Assembly (NCBI GenBank): GCA_030529845.1
Contig: JAUMWB010000001.1
Coordinates: 310,001 to 374,000 of the forward strand
DNA: 64,000 nucleotides
DNA from: Rothia sp. (in: high G+C Gram-positive bacteria)
Lineage (GTDB): Bacteria > Actinomycetota > Actinomycetes > Actinomycetales > Micrococcaceae
Reading direction: 5' to 3'
Each line of letters begins with the position of its first letter. Position 1 is the stretch's first letter. Under the pieces are notes generated by a model that made no database searches, was not told where the DNA came from, and saw nothing but the letters and a program-made list of their open reading frames with translations. Positions 38,322-46,762 of this stretch are shown here, in pieces. Position numbers and translations under genes: made by a program.

Positions 38322-39416
38322 TTAATATTCCCCTAAGTTTATATTTTTTAAAATAAAAATAAATGAGTTAGAATCATTGATAGCTAGTTTTTTTATAGAA
38401 ATTTTACATAGTTCTTTTGCGTTGATATTGGCTTGGTTGACAGCAGTTTTTGCTATTTTCCGACGGAGCTTACGGCCGTAATCACTGTTAAGGAAAGCTG
38501 CAACAAAATGAGCGTGGTCAGGATTCTTAAACCGAACCCGCACCAAGTAACCAGCATAGGCTAGTTTTTCGTCCGTCAGCACAACAGCAGCTTTACCAAC
38601 TTTTTCCTTTGAATTGGTGCGGTTGAATAAGAGGTCGCCCTTGCGAACTGTATACTTCTCAACCTCTTTAGGAGACAAGTCCATATATTTGAGATCAGAA
38701 AGGTCTAACTTTCCATCATCGGTAATATTTCCCATGCGAAGCACAGGATACTCTCCAGTAGCACCTGCCTTAGCTGAGGTGCCATATTGAGTAGACTCCG
38801 CTAAATCGCCGATTGTAGTCATTTCAAAATTATTTGCCCAAGTTTCTGGATTGCCAAAAATTGAAATAAAAAGTGACCGTTCAAGTTCTGAATAAAGCTT
38901 CTGCTGGCGCTCACGCTTTTGCTGAATTGCAGCCTTAAGTTCCTCAACTTCAGCTTCTTTTTTCTGCTGAGCTACGGGTGGAATGGTTAGATTGATCTTT
39001 TTTACGAATTGGGGACGGGCACGAAGTAAGGAACCACCCACACCAGCAACGGTATTCATAAACTGGGCGTGAAAGGAATCGCTGAGCAAATAGAAACGAA
39101 GCCAACGGTTTAGCACTCTGTCGGTACGAAAAACTATCCACTCGCTGGAAGCCAGTTGACGGCGTCCTTCTTCGGAAGGTTCAGGAACCACCCACACCCG
39201 ACGGATATGGGGAACAATCTTTGAAATCATTACATCGCCAGGCTCAACAAGCTGCTTATTTGAGCCGATTTCAGAACCAGAAACAAGCTGAGGAGCCCCT
39301 GCATCGTACGCAGGGATACTTAACAAATCGAAAACCTCATCAGGAAACTTAGTCGGGTTAACTGACGGTATCTTAGGTGCGAGCTCTCCGAGTTCAACCA
39401 CTAGTGATTCACTCAC
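38322..39416 (-). CDS. hsdS: Type I restriction-modification specificity subunit HsdS, C-terminus atypical
   Basis: DNA-recognition subunit of a type I RM system. The 364-residue protein has an N-terminal target-recognition domain (DVMISKIVPHIRRVWVVPEP near residue 60), a central conserved helix (EAEVEELKAAIQQKRERQQK near residue 151) and a second target-recognition domain (YGTSAKAGATGEYPVLRMGN near residue 208; NRTNSKEKVGKAAVV). The usual ending with a PPLEEQ-type motif and closing helix is missing: after INAKELCKISI the sequence turns Lys/Asn-rich and stops, where base composition becomes AT-rich. It starts with GTG overlapping the hsdM stop as GTGA. Function may be altered. Confidence 0.88.
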   Translation of the reverse strand: MSESLVVELGELAPKIPSVNPTKFPDEVFDLLSIPAYDAGAPQLVSGSEIGSNKQLVEPGDVMISKIVPHIRRVWVVPEPSEEGRRQLASSEWIVFRTDRVLNRWLRFYLLSDSFHAQFMNTVAGVGGSLLRARPQFVKKINLTIPPVAQQKKEAEVEELKAAIQQKRERQQKLYSELERSLFISIFGNPETWANNFEMTTIGDLAESTQYGTSAKAGATGEYPVLRMGNITDDGKLDLSDLKYMDLSPKEVEKYTVRKGDLLFNRTNSKEKVGKAAVVLTDEKLAYAGYLVRVRFKNPDHAHFVAAFLNSDYGRKLRRKIAKTAVNQANINAKELCKISIKKLAINDSNSFIFILKNINLGEY

Positions 39417-40894
39417 AGCCCCATCACCTTCTTCAACTGCTCGATGTGCTCGCCAATTTCGCGTTGGGTCTGCTCCAGCTCCGCAATAATCTCCTCAGGG
39501 GAGCGGTAGGCCACCTCTTCAAAAACCAGCTCCTTATAGCGGTTAATAGAGAGGTCATAGCCCTGCTCCACAATCTCACTCTTAGGAACAGTAAAAGACT
39601 TCTCCGTGCGGGCCCGCTCACGCTCAGCCCCATCACGATCAGCCCAGCGCCTCAAAACCTCCGGCAGGTCATTAGCCTCAACCGGGTTCCGCTTATCATC
39701 CAGACTGAACCCATCAGCCTCAACATCAAAGAACCACACCTCATCAGTGCCACCCGAATTCGTCTTCGTAAAAAACAAAATCGCAGTCGAAACACCCGCA
39801 TAAGGCTTAAAGACACCCGAAGGCAACTTCACCACAGCATCCAGCTTCTGGTCCTCAACCAAGGCGCGGCGAACATCCTTATGAGCTTTCGACGACCCAA
39901 ACAAAACGCCATCCGGCACAATCACCGCAGCCCGCCCACCGGGCTTCAACAACTTCAAAAACAGAGCCAAAAACAGCAACTCAGTCTTCTTGGTCTTAGC
40001 GACCTTCAACAAATCCTGACTCGTCGCCTCATAATCCAAGCTCCCCGCAAACGGCGGATTCGCCAGAATCAAAGAGTACTTCTCGGCGTCCTCACTGGCA
40101 CCCTCACTCAAAGAATCACGGTAGCGAATATCAGGGTTATTCACCCCGTGCAACATCATATTCATCGACCCAATACGCAACATAGTCGAATCAAAGTCAT
40201 ACCCATGGAACATACCCCCATGGAAATGCTCCCGGTGCTTCGCACTCGTAAACGGGTCACGATTCTCACGCACCCACTCAGCAGCCGCCACCAAAAAACC
40301 CGCCGTACCGCAGGCAGGGTCCACAATGACGTCCTCAACATCAGGCGCCATCATCGCCACCATCAACTCAATAATGTGACGCGGAGTGCGGAACTGGCCA
40401 TTACGACCCGCAACCGACAAATGCGACAGCAGGTACTCATATAAGTCGCCGCTCGTATCAAGATCATCAAGTGTAATAGCATCAAGCTGGTCAACAACCT
40501 TAGCCAACAGGGCAGGGGTAGGAACCTTGAAAGTAGCATCCTTCATATGCTGGGTGTAGGTAGACTCCTCACCACCCAGCTGAGCCCCAAGATTACGCAA
40601 GAACGGAAACACGCCCGAGGCCATCACATCGAACATGACCTGCGGGTCCTGATTCTTAAAATTCTGCCACCGCAACAGCTCCTGACCCTCACCAAACACC
40701 GGGTTCTCCACCGGGCGGCCAGTCAACCGAGCCTGCTTCTCAGCACGAGTCTGCGCATCATCCAAACGACGAATAAACAGCAGATACGTCAGCTGCTCAA
40801 TAACCTCTAGCGGGTTAGAAATACCGCCCGAATAGAAGTCATTCCAAATACGATCAATACGCGATTTAGTCTCGCCCGAGATTGCAATAGCCAT
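39413..40894 (-). CDS. hsdM: Type I restriction-modification methyltransferase subunit HsdM
   Basis: N6-adenine DNA methyltransferase subunit. The 493-residue protein has an N-terminal helical domain (IEQLTYLLFIRRLDDAQTRA near residue 32), the SAM-binding motif VDPACGTAGFLVAA near residue 191 and the catalytic motif LILANPPFAG near residue 268. DGVLFGSSKAHKDVRRALVE and the KLPSGVFKPYAGVSTAILFF region follow, all typical of HsdM. A TATACT box lies exactly 7 bases before the ATG, suggesting a leaderless mRNA. It overlaps hsdS by 4 bases. hsdR is on the same strand but 400 bases upstream, separated by an opposed small gene. Confidence 0.95.
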   Translation of the reverse strand: MAIAISGETKSRIDRIWNDFYSGGISNPLEVIEQLTYLLFIRRLDDAQTRAEKQARLTGRPVENPVFGEGQELLRWQNFKNQDPQVMFDVMASGVFPFLRNLGAQLGGEESTYTQHMKDATFKVPTPALLAKVVDQLDAITLDDLDTSGDLYEYLLSHLSVAGRNGQFRTPRHIIELMVAMMAPDVEDVIVDPACGTAGFLVAAAEWVRENRDPFTSAKHREHFHGGMFHGYDFDSTMLRIGSMNMMLHGVNNPDIRYRDSLSEGASEDAEKYSLILANPPFAGSLDYEATSQDLLKVAKTKKTELLFLALFLKLLKPGGRAAVIVPDGVLFGSSKAHKDVRRALVEDQKLDAVVKLPSGVFKPYAGVSTAILFFTKTNSGGTDEVWFFDVEADGFSLDDKRNPVEANDLPEVLRRWADRDGAERERARTEKSFTVPKSEIVEQGYDLSINRYKELVFEEVAYRSPEEIIAELEQTQREIGEHIEQLKKVMGL

Positions 40895-40901
40895 AGCTCT
40901 A

Positions 40902-40907
40902 AGTATA
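40902..40907 (-). promoter_or_regulatory. -10 box of a likely leaderless hsdM promoter
   Basis: TATACT on the minus strand, separated by 7 bases from the hsdM ATG at 40894. No ribosome-binding site lies between. A clear -35 is not visible. Confidence 0.5.
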
Positions 40908-40955
40908 TGGGGTCATGCCTCTGGGTGGCCTCTACCCAGGGAAGCAAACCTTGCG

Positions 40956-40961
40956 TAGACT
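40956..40961 (+). promoter_or_regulatory. -10 box of a likely leaderless promoter for the MntA-like gene
   Basis: TAGACT, with exactly 7 bases before the ATG at 40969. This supports the ATG as the start codon. The -35 region is weak. Confidence 0.4.
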
Positions 40962-40968
40962 AGGGAGC

Positions 40969-41289
40969 ATGGCAGCCAGCGCAGATTCACTGAGACTACA
41001 GAAACTCATTGCTGATAACAGCGACGCTATCGGCACAATCTTCCGCAAATATGGAGCCACCAACCCCAGACTTTTCGGTTCAGTCGCACGCGGGGACGCC
41101 CATGCACAGAGCGACATCGACATCATGGTCGACATTGACGACACCAAAGGCGCAACCATCATGAAACTCGCTGGAATTTCAGAATCACTCAGACGGCTCT
41201 TAGGCGTCAGGGTAGACGTTGTTACCCCCACAGTTCTGCGAGAGAAAATCTCGGTAGAAGCCAAGAAAGACCTAGTCACCATCTGCTAA
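40969..41289 (+). CDS. MntA-like nucleotidyltransferase (MNT domain)
   Basis: Minimal nucleotidyltransferase of 106 residues. The catalytic pattern is complete: G37-S38 in LFGSVARGDAHAQSDIDIMV with Asp49 and Asp51. Such proteins are usually the antitoxin of HEPN/MNT pairs and inactivate the HEPN toxin by adding AMP. The expected HEPN gene is not adjacent: downstream the gene meets the end of hsdR after 10 bases, and upstream is hsdM. The gene is on the strand opposite to the RM genes and sits between hsdM and hsdR. The ATG at 40969 is preferred; the open frame begins earlier, at 40915. Its GC content is similar to the neighbours. Confidence 0.82.
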   Translation: MAASADSLRLQKLIADNSDAIGTIFRKYGATNPRLFGSVARGDAHAQSDIDIMVDIDDTKGATIMKLAGISESLRRLLGVRVDVVTPTVLREKISVEAKKDLVTIC

Positions 41290-41299
41290 AAGATTTCCC

Positions 41300-44200
41300 T
41301 TAAGCCACCTCTGCCGTGGCCCTGATTCGGTTGAGAATCGAAACAATTTCAAAGGCGTCATCGTCCCCGAACATTTCAAGCGGGTCACCCAAACTCACAT
41401 AGGGGTCCTCATAGAGACGCGATGGATCAACCGTGCCATTCTCACTCAGCTCATCCACAATGCGCTGCACAAATCGAATCTGCGTCGCCGAATACCGTGA
41501 CTCATCCAAAAAGACCGCAAAAGCCGCCCGGGCCTCGTCCCGGCTCAAACCCACCAGCGAGCGCACAAACACACCCAGACCCCCGGACTCACGCGCCGCC
41601 TGCACATTCGCCGGCCCGCCAATACCTGAAGCGTCGATCAAATCAGCCAGAGCCGCAAAATCCTCGTCCGTCAGCTGCTTGCCGCGAAGAACCTTCTGCA
41701 CGGCAACCGCATCCAGGTGTTCGCGCAGGTACTCCTGTATTTTCTGCTCAAACCGTTCCTGGTTCATACCCACCTGGGTGCGCACTACCTCGACCTCTAC
41801 CGGGTCGATAAGCTCGTCCTGAAAATTGGTGTAGACAATCTTCTTCTGACCCTTATCAAGCAGGTGGGTGACACCGCGCAGCTTCTTGCGCATGAACTCC
41901 AGCAGGGCAGGGGAGACATCCCCCCACCAGTCATCTGTTGCCAATTGCTCCAGGTGGGGCAGGACGGCCGCGATGGCAGGAACCGCTGCCTTGGTCAGGA
42001 GGTCCTCAGCAAGGGTCTGGGCCACCTCTTTGGTGCGGGCCAGTGCGGCAGAATCACCGGTGAGGGCCGAGATCTGGGCCCCAAGCATGAGCAGGTCAAA
42101 CTGCTTGGCCTCCAGAGTTCCCTCGACCGGCACCGTTGAGGCAACAGCTCCCAAGCTCAGCGCCAACTCGGCCTCTGCCTCAGAAAGCTGCGCCCAGGCG
42201 TCCGCGGATGCAAAGCGCTCCACCGCTGCCCGGTGGGGGCGCACCAGCACATTGCCCATATCCAACCTGCCTACAAAGGCAGCCAGATCAGAGCGCACAG
42301 CCACCGCGTAATCGTCCCCAGCACTCACGGTGCCAGAGCCCACCAGGGCCCGAGCCAGCCTCACCCGGGTTTCAAACACCCGCTGGGAAACAGGCTTAGA
42401 CAGCTGACCCTCAGAGCCGGGCAGATCCTGGCTGAAATACTCCAAGTTCTGGCAGAAATCGAAGACCAAGAAGTCCGTCTTATCGGCCCCGGGGCCAAAA
42501 ACATCGGGAGCCAGGCGGGTACCGCGCCCCAACATCTGCCAGAACTTAGTCTTGGCCCGTACCAGCTTGAAAAAGACCAGGTTCAGAATCTCAGGCACAT
42601 CAATGCCGGTATCGAGCATATCCACACTAATGGCAATGCGGGGCAGAGACTCCGGCTCAGAGAACTTCTCAATCGCCGACTCCGCCGCATACGTGCGGTT
42701 GGTAATCACCTGAGCATAGGAGCCACCGTAGCCGGGGAAGAGCGCGTTAAACCGCTCATAGATAAAATCAGCGTGGGCCTGGTTCTTAGCAAAAATAATG
42801 GTCTTGCCCAGCAACTCACCGTCAGCTACCCGGTAGCCGTGCTCCATGAGCGTGGTCAGCACCTTATCGACCGTATCGGCGTTAAAGAGAAAACGATTCA
42901 GGGCTTCGCTGGTAATTTCTTCGGGCACAGAATCACCCCAGTCGGCAGACTCCCACTGCTCCTGCTCCGCCTCACTCAGCTGATCGTAACGGATACCCTC
43001 ACGCAAGAAACGGGTTCCCACGCTAAAGCCCCGCGCCGGCACTAGATAACCGTCGCTTACCGCCTGATCGAGGGTGTATGCATCGGTTGGCACGCCGGCT
43101 TCTAGGTCAAAGAGGGTATAAGTGTTGAAATCAACCTCGTCCTTAGGGGTAGCGGTGAGCCCCACCAGCAGGGCATCAAAGTACTCAAAAATCGCCTTGT
43201 ATTTGGCATAGACCGACCGGTGAGCCTCATCGACCACAATCAGGTCAAAATAGCCGGGACCGAATTCACGGAGGGTAGCTTCGCCTTCAGCCCGGGTGCG
43301 GTTAATGATGTTTAGCATGGTGGGGTAGGTGCTGGCATAGACCCGGCCATTGGCCTGCCTATCTTCAACCAGATTCACCGTAGCCAGGTTGGGAAGATGA
43401 GCCTTGAAGGCCTTAACCGCCTGGTTGACCAGGGCAGTGCGGTCAGCAAGGAACAACACACGCTTGACCCACCCGGCCCGCGACAGCAAATCTACTAGTG
43501 CAATGGTTGTGCGGGTCTTACCCGAACCGGTCGCCATAACCAACAGTGCCTTACGGCGGCGGGCGTCAAATGACTCAGCCACCGACGCAACAGCCCGCAA
43601 CTGATAGTCGCGCCCCGCAATCTCAGTGTTGACCTGCTGCCCAATCAACTGCTGGCGGCTGGTTCTGCGCTCAATCATGAGGGCCAGCTCATCCTCGGTG
43701 AGGAACCCCTGCACCTCACGCGGAGGGTAACCGGCAGCGTCATCCCACAGGTAATGGGTATAGCCGTTGGTATAGAAAATAACCGGACGGACGCCAGTTG
43801 CCGCCTGGAGCGCGTCCGCATATGTTTTGGCCTGGTCGCGGCCAATATCTACTGACTCCCGGGCCCGCTTGGCCTCAACCACACCGAGGGGGCGGCCGTC
43901 CCTGCCCCACAGCACATAATCAACCCGGCCCGACCCGCTGGGAGTGGGCAGCCCAGTCACCGGGTACTCGCGGTCACGCTTATGAGCAAGGGGCCAGCCA
44001 GCTTCGCCCAGGAGCAGGTCGATGAAGTAGTCGCGGGTCTCCGCCTCGTTGTAGTCGTGGGTATCTGGCAGGGTCTTAGCCGCCTGGGCTTCAGCCAACT
44101 GGGCGCGAAGACGCTCCAGCTCAGCGTCCATAGCATCCACCCGCGCCTGGTGCTCAGCTGCTATCCTCTCCATCTCAGCCGTGCGTTCTGCCTCAGCCTC

Positions 44201-44677
44201 AGCCATACGCTGCTGGGTCAGGGCCCGCTGCTCCGCCTGACGGCGCAGCGTGGGAATCAGCTGGCGGTCAAAAGCCCTACCCATAGGAGCTAGAGCTGGA
44301 GTCGCCGAATGGTTATACACACCCCAGACCATCAGGTGATACAGGTCGGTAACAGCCCGCTCGGCGTCCCGCTCAGTAAGCACCTTCCGGGAGTTATGGG
44401 CCGCATCGTTTCCCAGATGGCGGATAGTCTTGAACTTCAGGCGCTTGTCATTGTCGAGATATACCGAGAAAGCCTCATTGCTGGTCAGCGTTGCCAAAGT
44501 TGCCTGCTCCGGGCGGTAGATGCCCCGTACCCGGTAAATGTGCTCAACCAAACCCTCGATAGCCCGCCGGGCGTAGAAGCAGGCGGTGGGTGCGTCCGTT
44601 ATCAGATAGGCTTCGGCTTTGGCGCAATCCTGGTAGAGCTCCGGCAGAGCCTGGTAAACAAAAGCAAAGTTAGACAT
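41300..44677 (-). CDS. hsdR: Type I restriction-modification endonuclease subunit HsdR with DUF4145 N-terminus
   Basis: ATP-dependent translocase and nuclease of the type I system. The 1125-residue protein begins with a DUF4145 domain (about residues 10-120), then a coiled coil (about 150-205), the PD-(D/E)XK nuclease (GSGRVDYVLWGRDGRPLGVV followed by EAKRARES, about residues 247-274), SF2 helicase motifs Walker A MATGSGKTRT, DEAH box IVVDEAHRS and GLTATPKDEVDFN, motif VI MLGRGTRLAPD, and a long helical C-terminal domain. The ATG at 44677 (MSNFAFVYQAL) has GAGG upstream, so the frame before it is not used. It is unusual in being separated from hsdM-hsdS by an opposed gene. Confidence 0.94.
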   Translation of the reverse strand: MSNFAFVYQALPELYQDCAKAEAYLITDAPTACFYARRAIEGLVEHIYRVRGIYRPEQATLATLTSNEAFSVYLDNDKRLKFKTIRHLGNDAAHNSRKVLTERDAERAVTDLYHLMVWGVYNHSATPALAPMGRAFDRQLIPTLRRQAEQRALTQQRMAEAEAERTAEMERIAAEHQARVDAMDAELERLRAQLAEAQAAKTLPDTHDYNEAETRDYFIDLLLGEAGWPLAHKRDREYPVTGLPTPSGSGRVDYVLWGRDGRPLGVVEAKRARESVDIGRDQAKTYADALQAATGVRPVIFYTNGYTHYLWDDAAGYPPREVQGFLTEDELALMIERRTSRQQLIGQQVNTEIAGRDYQLRAVASVAESFDARRRKALLVMATGSGKTRTTIALVDLLSRAGWVKRVLFLADRTALVNQAVKAFKAHLPNLATVNLVEDRQANGRVYASTYPTMLNIINRTRAEGEATLREFGPGYFDLIVVDEAHRSVYAKYKAIFEYFDALLVGLTATPKDEVDFNTYTLFDLEAGVPTDAYTLDQAVSDGYLVPARGFSVGTRFLREGIRYDQLSEAEQEQWESADWGDSVPEEITSEALNRFLFNADTVDKVLTTLMEHGYRVADGELLGKTIIFAKNQAHADFIYERFNALFPGYGGSYAQVITNRTYAAESAIEKFSEPESLPRIAISVDMLDTGIDVPEILNLVFFKLVRAKTKFWQMLGRGTRLAPDVFGPGADKTDFLVFDFCQNLEYFSQDLPGSEGQLSKPVSQRVFETRVRLARALVGSGTVSAGDDYAVAVRSDLAAFVGRLDMGNVLVRPHRAAVERFASADAWAQLSEAEAELALSLGAVASTVPVEGTLEAKQFDLLMLGAQISALTGDSAALARTKEVAQTLAEDLLTKAAVPAIAAVLPHLEQLATDDWWGDVSPALLEFMRKKLRGVTHLLDKGQKKIVYTNFQDELIDPVEVEVVRTQVGMNQERFEQKIQEYLREHLDAVAVQKVLRGKQLTDEDFAALADLIDASGIGGPANVQAARESGGLGVFVRSLVGLSRDEARAAFAVFLDESRYSATQIRFVQRIVDELSENGTVDPSRLYEDPYVSLGDPLEMFGDDDAFEIVSILNRIRATAEVA

Positions 44678-44744
44678 AGCGCCTCGTGACTGTGCGAGAA
44701 GGTGTAGGTGCAATCACACATATTTTAGCCTGGTCAGCACTTGA

Positions 44745-44811
44745 AAGGGGACCTCAAAACCTCAAAGGGACCGCATATTATGCGGTCCCTTTTTGGAAAT
44801 CAGGTCCCCTT
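44745..44811. repeat. 67-bp nested palindrome, family A, copy 3 (inverted orientation)
   Basis: Outer arms AAGGGGACC (44745-44753) and GGTCCCCTT (44803-44811), with the same inner boxes as copies 1 and 2. The right spacer matches the reverse complement of the left spacer of copy 1, so the element is inverted relative to it. It lies between the hsdR start and the end of the ABC exporter genes, at the edge of the RM locus. Confidence 0.95.
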
Positions 44812-44848
44812 GGGGGGCGGCCGTGAGCAGGGGACTGCTCCGCCCGCT

Positions 44849-46762
44849 CTACTCGTCCGCCCCCGCGAACTGCGAGTTATACAGCTCAGCGTAGAAGCCG
44901 CCGCGCTCCAGCAGCTCAGCGTGGGAGCCGGATTCGACGATGTCACCGTCGCGCATAGCGAAGATGACGTCGGCGTCGCGAATAGTGGAGAGGCGGTGGG
45001 CAATCACGAAGGAGGTCTTACCAACCGCAAGCTGGCCCAGAGCACGGGCAATCAGCAGCTCGGTGCGGGTATCAACCGATGAGGTTGCCTCATCTAGGAT
45101 CAGTAGCGGCTTATTGGCCACCATAGCCCGGGCAATGGTGACCAGCTGCTTCTGGCCGGCTGAGAGCTGGGTCTGGTCGGTCAGCACGGTGTCGTAGCCA
45201 TCGTGCAGCTGGGTGACCAGCTCGTCCAGGCCCACCGAGGCCATCACCTCATCAAGTCGTTCCTGGCTGACCTCCCCAGCCCCGTAGACCACGTTCTCCC
45301 GCAAGGTGCCCTCAAAGAGCCAGGTATCTTGCAACACCATGGCAAAGAGGGAGTCCACCTGTTCGCGGGTCAGATCGGTGGTGGGCACCCCGTCAATACG
45401 GATCTGGCCCGAATCCAGCTCGTAAAAGCGCATGAGCAGGTTGACCAGGGTGGTCTTACCAGCACCGGTCGGGCCCACAATCGCGACCTTCTGACCCGGT
45501 GCTACCGAGGCAGTAAAGCCGTGGATAATCTCCTTGCCCGGCTCGTAGCTGAACCGCACGTCCTCAAAGTCCACCGCCCCGCGCACCGGCTGGGGAAGAG
45601 CGGCGGTCTTGGCGGACTCGTCCTCCAGCTCCTCTGCCTCTAAGAACTCAAAGACGCGAGAACCCGCAGCTGCCGCCGACTGGAGGGAGGTAGCCGACTG
45701 GGCCAGCTGGCCCAGGGGATTGGTGAACAGGCGGACGTAGACGATAAAGGCCACAATCACGCCGAAAGTGATGCTGCCGTTTAGAACCAGGGCGGCACCA
45801 ACCACACAGACCACCACATAGCCCAGGTTGCCGATGAAGCCCATGAGGGGGAACATGAGACCCGAGAAGAACATGGACTTCCAGGCCACCCGGTAGAGGT
45901 CGCTATTGCGGTCGGCAAATTCGGCGCGGGCGCCTGCCTCCCCGTTGTAGGCGCGAATCATGGAATGGCCGCTGAGGGTTTCTTCAATGTGGCCATTGAG
46001 CTTACCGAGTAGCTGCTGCTGGGCCACGAAGTATTTCTGGCTGCGGGCCAGCACGAAGCCTGAGGCGACGATACCCAGCAGGGAGGCAGCAATGGCGGCC
46101 AGGGCCATACGCCAGTCGGTCAGAAACATCATGAGCGCTGAACCTACCAGGGTGACCACACCGGTAATGGTGGTGGCCAGGGAGTTGTTGAGGGTCTGCT
46201 GTAGGGTGTCCACATCGTTGGTCACGCGCGAGAGGGTATCGCCGGTTGAGCCCTTATCCATGTAGGCCAGGGGTAGCCGGTCAATTTTGCGGTCCAAATC
46301 GTGGCGCATGGATCGCGATACCCAGACTGTCGAGCGGGCCATAATCTGCCCCTCCACCAGGCTCAAGAGCAGGGAGGCCACCAGCATGCCGATGGAAATC
46401 CACATCAGGCGGTAGATCTCACCCATATCCAGCTGGCCGGTGAAGCCCTTCTGAATCTCATCGGTAATCGCCGAAAGGAACTGCGGGGCAACAATGGTGA
46501 GAACAACCCCGATAACGGCAGCCACAATGGCAACAATCATGCCGGGCAGCACCGGGTGCAGGTAGGCAAGCAGCTTACCTATGGTTTGTTTGAAGGGGGC
46601 GGACGCCTGCCCCGGCATGGGAGCGCGCGGTGGACCGCCGTGACCTCCGGGACGCCCTCCCTTCTCACTTTTCAGCTGGCTATCGCGCAGCTGGCCTGCA
46701 GACTCAAGCCCCCTACGGGCTGACTCTAGCTCTTCGGGGGTAAAAACTGGTGACTGGCTCAT
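44849..46762 (-). CDS. ABC exporter half-transporter (second gene)
   Basis: Fused permease-ATPase half-transporter of 637 residues, with a hydrophilic N-terminus (about 60 residues, Gly/Pro/Arg-rich), six membrane segments (about residues 63-360) and a C-terminal ATPase. ATPase motifs are Walker A IVGPTGAGKTTLVN, signature QLSAGQKQLVTIARA, Walker B LLILDEATSSVDTR and the switch His in IAHRLSTI. The signature LSAGQ differs slightly from LSGGQ, which is common in one partner of heterodimers. Its start overlaps the first gene's stop as ATGA, so the two probably form one heterodimer. Family resemblance is to multidrug exporters; the substrate is unknown. Confidence 0.9.
   Translation of the reverse strand: MSQSPVFTPEELESARRGLESAGQLRDSQLKSEKGGRPGGHGGPPRAPMPGQASAPFKQTIGKLLAYLHPVLPGMIVAIVAAVIGVVLTIVAPQFLSAITDEIQKGFTGQLDMGEIYRLMWISIGMLVASLLLSLVEGQIMARSTVWVSRSMRHDLDRKIDRLPLAYMDKGSTGDTLSRVTNDVDTLQQTLNNSLATTITGVVTLVGSALMMFLTDWRMALAAIAASLLGIVASGFVLARSQKYFVAQQQLLGKLNGHIEETLSGHSMIRAYNGEAGARAEFADRNSDLYRVAWKSMFFSGLMFPLMGFIGNLGYVVVCVVGAALVLNGSITFGVIVAFIVYVRLFTNPLGQLAQSATSLQSAAAAGSRVFEFLEAEELEDESAKTAALPQPVRGAVDFEDVRFSYEPGKEIIHGFTASVAPGQKVAIVGPTGAGKTTLVNLLMRFYELDSGQIRIDGVPTTDLTREQVDSLFAMVLQDTWLFEGTLRENVVYGAGEVSQERLDEVMASVGLDELVTQLHDGYDTVLTDQTQLSAGQKQLVTIARAMVANKPLLILDEATSSVDTRTELLIARALGQLAVGKTSFVIAHRLSTIRDADVIFAMRDGDIVESGSHAELLERGGFYAELYNSQFAGADE

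Noticed and set aside
39377-40444. Long plus-strand open frame (355 codons) opposite hsdM
   Set aside because: It is a shadow of hsdM: composition is His/Gln/Arg-rich, with no protein-like motif, and the hsdM motifs on the other strand are clear.
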